From assembly GCA_033765345.1 (NCBI GenBank), contig JANRIC010000168.1, positions 1 to 6,621 of the forward strand: DNA of 6,621 nucleotides, given 5' to 3'. The position numbers and the translations under genes are program-made. The notes under the pieces were generated by a model that saw nothing but the letters and a program-made list of their open reading frames with translations, made no database searches and was not told the origin of the DNA. This document shows positions 1 through 5,309 of this stretch, piece after piece (within the stretch, counting starts at the first letter, position 1; every line of letters begins with the position of its first letter). This DNA is from JANRIC01 sp033765345 (GTDB taxonomy: Bacteria; Bacteroidota; Bacteroidia; Cytophagales; Microscillaceae).

Positions 1-2
1 CG

Positions 3-572
3 ATTGCCGACAAGATTTTGGAGAAAGGAGGGGATTATTTTTTAGCCCTTAAAGGCAATCAGGGAGATTTATTTGCTCAGGTACAGGATCAGTTTGCACG
101 TATGGAGGCAAGAGAAGTTTATCAGTTCAGTGATTGGGCAGCCAATCATAATCAGGTGGTAGATTATGAAGTGGCTGTAAGTCAGGATCTGAGCTGGATA
201 GATAATGCGCCTCTCTGGGCTAATCTGCAAAGTTTAGTCAAAGTCACGACCCAAAGCCCGCTCAGAGAGCAAGAAAACCGTTACTATATTTCAAGCCTGG
301 ACAAGCTCTCTGCCCAAAAAGCATACGAACTCGCCCGAGGACATTGGAGCATAGAAAACCAACTTCACTGGCAACTTGATGTCACTTTTAAAGAAGACCA
401 ACAAAGACACCGAAGTGGCAATGCGCCTCAAAATCTTTCTTTAATCCGAAAAATCGTCCTCAATAGCGCCCACATGCACCAAAAAGGATTGAGCAAGAAG
501 AAAATCCTCAAAAAAATGGCTTGGAATGAGCAGTATTGCATGGAAATGATCAAAAAAGTTCTACAATTATAG
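3..572 (+). CDS. ISAs1-family transposase, C-terminal half (5' end outside the window)
   Basis: This is the C-terminal part of a DDE transposase that would mobilise an ISAs1-type insertion sequence (the group that includes the E. coli H-repeats). The frame is open from base 3, reading IADKILEKGGDYFLALKGNQ, so the TTG at 18 is an internal leucine codon and not the start. Visible family marks are the ALKGNQ strand, RYYISSL, and the block RGHWSIENQLHW followed by LDVTFKED. The glutamate of IEN (about residue 118 of the visible part) is the expected third acidic catalytic residue. The tail NLSLIRKIVLN with a lysine-rich end is also typical. About 189 residues are present, against roughly 370 for a full protein, so the first two acidic residues lie upstream. 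No internal stop or frameshift is seen in this part. Whether the element is intact cannot be judged from here. Family assignment is confident. Confidence 0.9.
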   Translation: MADKILEKGGDYFLALKGNQGDLFAQVQDQFARMEAREVYQFSDWAANHNQVVDYEVAVSQDLSWIDNAPLWANLQSLVKVTTQSPLREQENRYYISSLDKLSAQKAYELARGHWSIENQLHWQLDVTFKEDQQRHRSGNAPQNLSLIRKIVLNSAHMHQKGLSKKKILKKMAWNEQYCMEMIKKVLQL

Positions 573-586
573 TGCGTTTAGTCTAG
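570..586 (+). repeat. Possible degenerate right end of the ISAs1 element
   Basis: In ISAs1 elements the terminal inverted repeat often starts at or just after the transposase stop. From memory, the right end reads roughly GTGCGTTTGCCCTG. Here GTGCGTTT follows the stop codon (572-579), but the next bases are AGTCTAG, so the outermost part does not match. This would fit a mutated or truncated end. The left end is outside the window and no target duplication can be checked. The identification is tentative. Confidence 0.3.
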
Positions 587-610
587 AAGGGCACTGCTTC
601 GGCTTGCCTT
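587..610 (+). terminator. Imperfect hairpin downstream of the transposase
   Basis: Bases 587-610 can fold as AAGG-(G)-CA with TGCCTT, plus an inner GC/GC pair closing a TTCG loop, with a bulge and a small internal loop. No run of T follows, so it is a weak intrinsic terminator at best. It may stop transposase read-through, or simply be part of the IS end. Its 3' arm overlaps the -33 element of the promoter for the next gene. Confidence 0.25.
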
Positions 611-634
611 TATCTTCACAAAAGCTTATCTTTG
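604..634 (+). promoter_or_regulatory. Bacteroidota-type promoter for the nuclease-like gene
   Basis: TTG at 604-606, a 20-base gap, and TATCTTTG at 627-634 match the Bacteroidota sigma-A pattern TTG / TAnnTTTG at the expected spacing. Transcription would start near 640, leaving a leader of about a dozen bases before the ATG at 654. Such a short leader without a Shine-Dalgarno sequence is usual in this phylum. This is the best promoter match I found in the window. Confidence 0.55.
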
Positions 635-653
635 TCAAAAACAGAATCATCTG

Positions 654-1256
654 ATGGGTTACAGCAATTACAAAAATTTCAAACAGACCTTAGAAAAGTT
701 GGAGTTAGAAGAAACAGACGAAAATTTATTCCCAACGATCAATTTGGTACAGCCTTCTGAATGGTTGAAGCAAGCATTGGTTTTAGCAAAGCGACTACCG
801 CTTACCAATGAAAAAAGCAAATCAGAAAGAATTATTTCACCCATTTTATTGGAAATAGCTGTTCATTTTGAGAAACACTTTACAATGTTTTCAGGGGAAG
901 ATTTAACGGTAGATAGCAGTAGAGATCTGGCAGGCGAGTGTGATTTTTTCTTTTCCAAACATCCACGCAAAAGCGTCATGCAAGCCCCTGTGGTTACATT
1001 TGTGGAAGCAAAAGATGAAGATTTTGAGTATGCTCAAGCACAGTGTACTGCCCAAATGTACGCCTCTATGCTTTATAATGAGCAAAAAGGAAAACCTGTA
1101 TCGCATATTTACGGCTGCGGCGTAACGGGCGGTGAATGGAAGTTTTTAAAATTGGAAAAAGGTAAAATTATTTTGGATACTGAAAACTATTATCTGGTAG
1201 AACTCCCCAAAATCTTAGGCATTTTTCATCAGATATTGAATAGTTTTTTGGATTAG
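654..1256 (+). CDS. PD-(D/E)XK nuclease-fold protein (orphan, hypothetical)
   Basis: This 200-residue soluble protein carries the pattern of the PD-(D/E)XK nuclease fold. It has a helix with a conserved glutamate in SPILLE (E67), an aspartate in GECDFFF (D97), and the E-x-K pair in TFVEAK (E118, K120), followed by a glutamine-rich helix QAQCTAQMY (Q130, Q134). The later YGCGVTGGEWKFLKLE segment resembles a strand pair found in homologues I recall from cyanobacteria and Bacteroidota, where the gene is usually annotated hypothetical. All core catalytic positions are present, so activity is possible but not shown. No methylase or specificity subunit lies beside it, so it is not an evident restriction system. 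The ATG at 654 is supported by the promoter at 604-634 and by the MGYSNYKNFKQTLEKL beginning, which looks like family members as I remember them. It ends four bases from the convergent regulator gene. Substrate and role are unknown. Confidence 0.8.
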   Translation: MGYSNYKNFKQTLEKLELEETDENLFPTINLVQPSEWLKQALVLAKRLPLTNEKSKSERIISPILLEIAVHFEKHFTMFSGEDLTVDSSRDLAGECDFFFSKHPRKSVMQAPVVTFVEAKDEDFEYAQAQCTAQMYASMLYNEQKGKPVSHIYGCGVTGGEWKFLKLEKGKIILDTENYYLVELPKILGIFHQILNSFLD

Positions 1257-1260
1257 ATGA

Positions 1261-2373
1261 TTATCCGCTCTTTCTGTACTCCGAAGGCGTTTTACCAGTC
1301 ATTTTTTTAAAGGCAGTATTGAAGGCAGTCTTGGAATTAAACCCCGCCTCAAAAGCAATCCCAAGCATATTGAGATGCCTGTATTGTGAGTCAAGTAAAA
1401 GTCTTTTGCTTTCTTCCACCCGATAGCGATTTACAAATTCATAAAAATTCTCATGCAAACCGTCATTCAGAATAAATGAAAGCTCGTGGTTACTTCGCTC
1501 AAAATGTTGTGCTAGTTTGGGAAGATTCAGCTCATTGTCCAGATATGGTTTTTGGGATTGCATCAATTCATTCAAGCGCACAATTTCACTTTTCAAATCA
1601 ATATGTGGAAAAAGCGCATTCCTTTTTTCTTCTGTGGCTTTGATTTCTTCCATTACTTCAATGATTTCCTGGGTTTGATGGGCAGTAAAGGGAAATATCT
1701 CTTTCTGACGTAATACAAAATATGCCAAATAATATACTCCCAAAAAATAGCCTGCATACACATAGTCGGAAAGATGGGGTATGACATACTCTCCCAGCCA
1801 CAATAAAACCAAGGATGCCACCCCATACAGAAAATATTGCAGCCAACTCAAATCTATCTGATCGGTAGAGGAAACAAATAAGCGGATATTTTTTTGGTGT
1901 CGGTGAATTTTTAACAATGATAAGATCGTATAAATACCTATTTGTAAAAACATAAAACTAACCAAAAACAAACCCAGCCACGCACCAAAATCCTCCAAAT
2001 AATGCTCAATAGTCTTTAAATCAAACAAACTAAGCACCAAAATAGGGAACAATATATACATCAAAACCGGCAAAAAATGAAGAATTTCTATTCTTAAAAA
2101 CTTCTTGGATGGGTATGTAAAACAAGAAACGCTTAGATATAAAGCCGGTGCCAATGCAAACAAAGGAATGTTTAACAAATCTAATAAAAATGACACCTGA
2201 TCTTCTAATGCCAAAATCACAAAACAATCATCCAGAAATACACAAAATGTACAAAATAAAAAAACTGAAAACCAGTTATTCGCTCTTCGATTTGATTGCT
2301 GCACCCGACTAATCATCAAAAAACTAAGCAACAGCAAAGCCCCTGTGGCAAATATATAAAGTAGATTAAGCAA
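1261..2373 (-). CDS. Membrane-anchored AraC-family transcriptional regulator
   Basis: This 370-residue protein joins a membrane sensor to a DNA-binding domain. The N-terminal half has about seven hydrophobic segments (near 3-21, 34-55, 62-84, 96-117, 131-154, 180-198 and 203-221), a layout shared by many Bacteroidota regulators. A charged linker (about 230-265) leads to a two-helix-turn-helix AraC domain at about 270-368. Family marks there include KPYLDNELNLPKLAQHF, NFYEFVNRYRVEESKRLL, the second helix-turn-helix GIAFEAGFNSKTAFNTAFKK, and the end TGKTPSEYRK. The start is unusual: an in-frame TAA lies two codons upstream, so the only early choice is TTG at 2373. The first in-frame ATG (residue 20) would remove most of the first membrane helix. 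The gene is convergent with the nuclease-like gene. The signal and target genes cannot be read from the sequence. Family assignment is confident; the exact start is less so. Confidence 0.88.
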   Translation of the reverse strand: MLNLLYIFATGALLLLSFLMISRVQQSNRRANNWFSVFLFCTFCVFLDDCFVILALEDQVSFLLDLLNIPLFALAPALYLSVSCFTYPSKKFLRIEILHFLPVLMYILFPILVLSLFDLKTIEHYLEDFGAWLGLFLVSFMFLQIGIYTILSLLKIHRHQKNIRLFVSSTDQIDLSWLQYFLYGVASLVLLWLGEYVIPHLSDYVYAGYFLGVYYLAYFVLRQKEIFPFTAHQTQEIIEVMEEIKATEEKRNALFPHIDLKSEIVRLNELMQSQKPYLDNELNLPKLAQHFERSNHELSFILNDGLHENFYEFVNRYRVEESKRLLLDSQYRHLNMLGIAFEAGFNSKTAFNTAFKKMTGKTPSEYRKSG

Positions 2374-2426
2374 TTTTTAACTGTTTAAATGTTGAGCTAA
2401 AATTACAAAAAATCAACATTATAGGG

Positions 2427-2434
2427 CAAAAATA
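2427..2434 (-). promoter_or_regulatory. Candidate -7 element for the AraC-type regulator
   Basis: Read on the minus strand, TATTTTTG matches TAnnTTTG and would place transcription start roughly 45-50 bases before the TTG start codon. No good TTG is found at the matching -33 distance, so this is only a candidate. Confidence 0.25.
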
Positions 2435-2503
2435 ATTCGAATCCCTTTATACATAGAAGATAAGTTTATCATAACACAAAAACAAACCTAGCCAAAGGGC
2501 TGA

Positions 2504-2783
2504 TCGAATGCAAAAATTTTTCCAAATACTGAAGATTTGGAAAAACTAGCCATAGAAAAGCTCATCAGCAATAAAAACCTCAAAAGGCTTATTTTGCTTC
2601 ATAGTAAACGAATGGCATGAAAATATGTAAGAGTTGATGCTTTCTGGAAGATCTTGGCAGGTTAGATACTCAAAGGTGATATATGCAGAAATTAAATTGG
2701 TTGCTAGTGCGCTTGGAAGAATGGAGAAAGAATTACTCGGAAACAAGAAAACTGAGGATCAAGCTTCCGGTCAATACCAGTGA
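2504..2783 (+). pseudogene. Possible decayed coding fragments, unidentified
   Basis: Two plus-strand frames here read more like protein than random DNA. From 2504 one frame gives a charged helical stretch including EDLEKLAIEKLISNKNLKRL, then ILLHSKRMA and a TGA at 2618-2620. The same frame continues KYVRVDAFWKILAG to a TAG at 2663. In a second frame, from 2637 to a TGA at 2781-2783, the sequence reads YSKVIYAEIKLVASALGRMEKELLGNKK. One tryptophan-to-stop change (TGG to TGA) and one frameshift would join them into a single protein. I do not recognise the family. The end overlaps the tail of the minus-strand small gene, and part of the first fragment lies in an inverted repeat. The coding look could therefore be chance. 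Low confidence. Confidence 0.22.
2517..2545. repeat. Perfect 10-bp inverted repeat (possible minus-strand terminator)
   Basis: TTTTTCCAAA (2517-2526) and TTTGGAAAAA (2536-2545) are exact inverted copies around a 9-base spacer. On the minus strand the hairpin runs directly into TTTTT (bases 2516-2512), the layout of an intrinsic terminator, though the stem has only two G-C pairs. It lies about 190 bases downstream of the small minus-strand gene 2733-2993 and upstream of the regulator gene, so it could separate the two. An operator or a chance palindrome in AT-rich DNA are alternatives. Confidence 0.35.
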
Positions 2784-2993
2784 GATAAAAAACAATATGC
2801 TGCTTTTAATCTTATCATTGGTTTTTTTACGGTTCATTTTTGCCCTTACCCAGAGAAGTTCTTCCTCGGTAACTCTCTTATATGAAATTCTTTCCTCAGC
2901 AGGTGGTTTGGCCGGTTGGGCATTTAAACTACCCAAACGAGATTCATTTTCATCGGATGTAAGATGTTTTAGGCTTTCTATTTTCTTATCCAT
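2733..2993 (-). CDS. Small protein with one C-terminal membrane segment (hypothetical)
   Basis: This is an 86-residue protein of unknown family. It opens with a polar, charged part (MDKKIESLKHLTSDENESRL), has an alanine/proline stretch NAQPAKPPAEE (24-34), a likely helix VTEEELLWVRAKM (41-53), a basic patch NRKKTNDKIK (54-63), and a hydrophobic span at about 64-84 that should cross the inner membrane. With the basic patch before the helix, the N-terminal part is predicted to be cytoplasmic. The start is ATG at 2993. The opposite strand is also open at 2683-3000, but that translation has poor protein character and looks like a shadow. The gene is divergent from thrS, with 263 bases between the start codons, and no partner gene is visible. 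It is probably real because of its ordered composition, but the function is unknown. Confidence 0.55.
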   Translation of the reverse strand: MDKKIESLKHLTSDENESRLGSLNAQPAKPPAEERISYKRVTEEELLWVRAKMNRKKTNDKIKSSILFFISLVLTGSLILSFLVSE

Positions 2994-3168
2994 ATTCTGA
3001 TTATAACTTTTGCTTTTATTACGGAATAAGTTATCCCAGGGTTAAGGATGTGTTTCCTAATATGCTTGTTTTTTTTACCCATTTTGAAAAGAAAAAAATA
3101 CCCATTTAATTATAGGGCAAATGCCGAATTTCACTGATAATTCCTTTCCCATTCTCCCCAAATTTAAG

Positions 3169-3176
3169 CATCTTTG
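3169..3176 (+). promoter_or_regulatory. Candidate -7 element for thrS
   Basis: CATCTTTG, followed by CA, differs in one base from the Bacteroidota TAnnTTTG element and lies about 80 bases before the thrS ATG. No clear TTG is present about 20 bases upstream, so the match is partial. If it is used, transcription begins near 3182, inside the inverted repeat 3177-3205. Confidence 0.3.
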
Positions 3177-3205
3177 CAGTACAAGTTTCATGCGTCTCTG
3201 TACTG
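3177..3205 (+). repeat. 7-bp inverted repeat in the thrS leader
   Basis: CAGTACA (3177-3183) and TGTACTG (3199-3205) are exact inverted copies with a 15-base spacer, lying just after the candidate thrS -7 element. It could be an operator at the transcription start, or a stem-loop in the leader if transcription starts further upstream. Repeats of this size also occur by chance, so only the position gives it weight. Confidence 0.3.
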
Positions 3206-3256
3206 ATCGGCTGTTTGTAAGGCCAATCCTACAAGGCGAAAAACCAATTAAACCCC

Positions 3257-5200
3257 ATGACAATGATCAAAATCACCCTGCCTGACGGAAGCGTAAGAGA
3301 ATATCCCAAAGGCACTACCGGGCTCGAAATCGCCCAAAGCATCAGCGAAGGACTGATGCGCAATGTACTGGCCGCCAAAGTAAACGGAGAAGTCTGGGAT
3401 GCTACGCGCCCCATTCACCAAGATGCTAAAGTGCAACTCCTCACCTGGAAAGACGATGAAGGAAAAGCTGCCTTCTGGCACTCTTCAGCTCACCTAATGG
3501 CAGAAGCCCTGGAAGCTTTGTATCCGGGTACAAAATTCGGCTTCGGGCCTGCCACAGAGCAAGGTTTTTATTACGATGTAGAGCTTCCAGGCGCAAAAGT
3601 GCTTTCTCAGGAAGATTTTGTAGCCATTGAAAATAAAATGCTGGAGCTGGCCAAAAACAAAAGTCAATACCTCCGTAGAGATGTCAGCAAAGCCAATGCA
3701 ATTCAATATTTTACAGAAAAGGGTGATCATTATAAAACCGAATGGCTTCAGACCCTCCAAGACGGAGAAATCACCTTCTATCAACAAGGAAATTTTATAG
3801 ACCTTTGTAAAGGCCCTCATATTCCCAATACAAGTTTTATCAAAGCCGTCAAACTCATGAACGTAGCTGGTGCTTACTGGCGGGGTGATGCTACCCGTAA
3901 CCAATTGACCCGTATCTCTGGGGTTACCTTCCCCCAACAAAAAGACCTCAAGGAATACCTAGAACTCCGTGCCGAAGCCGAAAAGCGCGATCACCGCAAA
4001 ATCGGCAAGGAAATGGACTTATTCACCTTTTCTGAAAAAGTCGGTAAAGGGCTTCCGCTCTGGCTGCCCAAAGGAGCTATCCTGCGTGAAAGACTGGAAA
4101 ATTTTATGCGTCGCGCACAAGTCAAAGCTGGGTATCAGCCTGTCGTATCGCCGCATATTGGCAGCAAAGAATTGTATGTCACCTCAGGGCATTATGCCAA
4201 ATACGGTGCTGATTCCTTCCAACCGATCCACACACCGGATGAAGACGAAGAGTTTTTGCTCAAGCCCATGAACTGCCCGCACCACTGCGAAATGTATAAA
4301 TCACGCCCCCGTTCCTACAAAGACCTACCCATTCGCTTTGCAGAATTTGGTACGGTATATCGCTATGAGCAAAGCGGCGAACTACACGGACTCACTCGCG
4401 TACGAGGTTTTACACAGGATGATGCCCATATTTTCTGCCGTGCCGATCAGGTCAAGGAAGAATTTGCCAAAGTAATCGATCTTGTAGCTTATGTCTTTAA
4501 AGCATTGGGCTTTGCAGAATATACTGCGCAGGTTTCGCTGCGTGACCCCGAAACCCCCGAAAAATACATCGGCAAAGATGAAGACTGGGAACGAGCCGAA
4601 GCCGAAATCCAGGAAGTAGCCAAAGAAAAAGGTCTTAAAACCGTAGTAGAACTCGGAGAAGCGGCTTTTTATGGTCCTAAGCTTGACTTTATGGTGCGTG
4701 ATGCCCTGGGACGCAAATGGCAACTCGGCACCATCCAGGTGGATTACAACCTCCCCCAACGCTTTGAATTGGAGTACATCGGTTCGGACAATCAAAAACA
4801 CCGACCCGTGATGATCCATCGTGCACCCTTTGGTTCGCTGGAGCGGTTTATCGGGATTTTGATTGAAAATACCGCCGGAAACTTCCCGCTCTGGCTCGCT
4901 CCTGAACAGATTGCCGTATTGCCGATTTCAGACAAATTCAACGACTACGCCCAAGAAGTCTACCTGATCTTGCAGGAAAAAGACATTCGTGGCTACGTAG
5001 ATGACCGCTCTGAAACTACCAAACGCAAAATCCGTGATGCCGAAGTCGGCAAAGTACCCTATATGTTGATCTTGGGTGAGCGTGAAGCCGAAGAGCGTAA
5101 AGTCTCTATCCGTAAGCACGGTGAAGGTGATTTGGGAAGTTTTACGCTTGAGGATTTTCAGGAAATGTTTCGCAAGGAAATTGAAGCAGCCATTAACTGA
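3257..5200 (+). CDS. thrS: Threonyl-tRNA synthetase
   Basis: This cytoplasmic class II enzyme charges tRNA-Thr with threonine, using ATP, and edits mischarged serine. The 647 residues match the usual length of about 640. In order: a TGS domain (about 3-64, ITLPDGS at 6-12); the N-terminal editing domain with HSSAH (H75, H79) and CKGPH (C184, H188); the catalytic core (about 245-545); and the C-terminal anticodon-binding domain (about 552-645). The three zinc ligands that recognise threonine are present: C340 in MNCPHH, H391 in DDAHIFC, and H521 in MIHRAPFG. Motif 2 gives R369 before the LHGLTRVRGFTQDDAH stretch, and motif 3 gives R530 in GSLERFIGIL. Nothing essential is missing. The first ATG (3257) has a second in-frame ATG two codons later (3263), so the start is uncertain by two residues; an in-frame TAA at 3218 bounds it upstream. 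Codon use is visibly more GC-rich than in neighbouring genes, which would fit strong expression. It appears to be transcribed alone. Confidence 0.99.
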   Translation: MTMIKITLPDGSVREYPKGTTGLEIAQSISEGLMRNVLAAKVNGEVWDATRPIHQDAKVQLLTWKDDEGKAAFWHSSAHLMAEALEALYPGTKFGFGPATEQGFYYDVELPGAKVLSQEDFVAIENKMLELAKNKSQYLRRDVSKANAIQYFTEKGDHYKTEWLQTLQDGEITFYQQGNFIDLCKGPHIPNTSFIKAVKLMNVAGAYWRGDATRNQLTRISGVTFPQQKDLKEYLELRAEAEKRDHRKIGKEMDLFTFSEKVGKGLPLWLPKGAILRERLENFMRRAQVKAGYQPVVSPHIGSKELYVTSGHYAKYGADSFQPIHTPDEDEEFLLKPMNCPHHCEMYKSRPRSYKDLPIRFAEFGTVYRYEQSGELHGLTRVRGFTQDDAHIFCRADQVKEEFAKVIDLVAYVFKALGFAEYTAQVSLRDPETPEKYIGKDEDWERAEAEIQEVAKEKGLKTVVELGEAAFYGPKLDFMVRDALGRKWQLGTIQVDYNLPQRFELEYIGSDNQKHRPVMIHRAPFGSLERFIGILIENTAGNFPLWLAPEQIAVLPISDKFNDYAQEVYLILQEKDIRGYVDDRSETTKRKIRDAEVGKVPYMLILGEREAEERKVSIRKHGEGDLGSFTLEDFQEMFRKEIEAAIN

Positions 5201-5206
5201 GAAGAC

Positions 5207-5221
5207 CCTCATCGGTTGAGG
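5207..5221 (+). other. Small hairpin just after the thrS stop
   Basis: CCTCA (5207-5211) and TGAGG (5217-5221) form a perfect 5-bp stem with a 5-base loop starting six bases after the stop codon. No T-run follows, so it is not a terminator on its own. It may protect the 3' end of the transcript or be chance. Confidence 0.25.
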
Positions 5222-5234
5222 ATAAGATAATTCT

Positions 5235-5269
5235 AAAAAAATCCCTAGGCTTTCCCAAGTCTAGGGATT
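5235..5269. terminator. Strong hairpin downstream of thrS, with its T-run on the minus-strand side
   Basis: AATCCCTAG (5240-5248) pairs exactly with CTAGGGATT (5261-5269). The stem continues through a G-T pair and CTT/AAG to a TCCC loop, giving 13 pairs. It is the strongest hairpin I found in the window and lies 39 bases after the thrS stop, so it is the likely end of the thrS transcript. Oddly, the run of seven A at 5235-5241 makes a perfect T-tract only for minus-strand transcripts. On the plus strand the hairpin is followed by GATATGTCTACGC before a T5 run at 5282-5286. It may act in both directions. Confidence 0.7.
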
Positions 5270-5309
5270 GATATGTCTACGCTTTTTAATTTCACATACA
5301 TAAATAAAT

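Larger units (their letters stand above)
2994..3256. other. Divergent intergenic region between the small membrane protein gene and thrS
   Basis: This 263-base AT-rich stretch separates two divergently transcribed genes. It holds T and A runs (3069-3076, 3092-3098), a 9-base direct repeat TACCCATTT at 3076-3084 and 3099-3107, a candidate thrS promoter near 3169 and an inverted repeat at 3177-3205. I saw no T-box leader in it: there is no AGGGTGGNACCGCG-like sequence or matching antiterminator. No coding frame here is convincing. Confidence 0.5.

Noticed and set aside
2459..2470. Short palindrome GATAAGTTTATC upstream of the regulator gene
   Set aside because: Five-base arms are common in AT-rich DNA, and it does not sit at a defined promoter element.
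2546..2746. Minus-strand open frame of 66 residues
   Set aside because: It begins with TTG inside the end of the neighbouring minus-strand gene, in a different frame. Its sequence has no recognisable pattern, and the plus-strand fragments there look more protein-like.
2683..3000. Plus-strand open frame of 105 residues
   Set aside because: It lies opposite the 86-residue minus-strand gene, which has more ordered protein composition and a sensible membrane segment. The plus translation looks like a mirror of it.
2418..3121. 13-base sequence ATTATAGGGCAAA found at 2418-2430 and again at 3109-3121
   Set aside because: One 13-base match in a window of this size and AT content can occur by chance, and the flanks differ.
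3494..3940. Long minus-strand open frames inside thrS (also 4382-4819 and 4928-5212)
   Set aside because: They are shadows of the thrS reading frame on the opposite strand and show no domain features.
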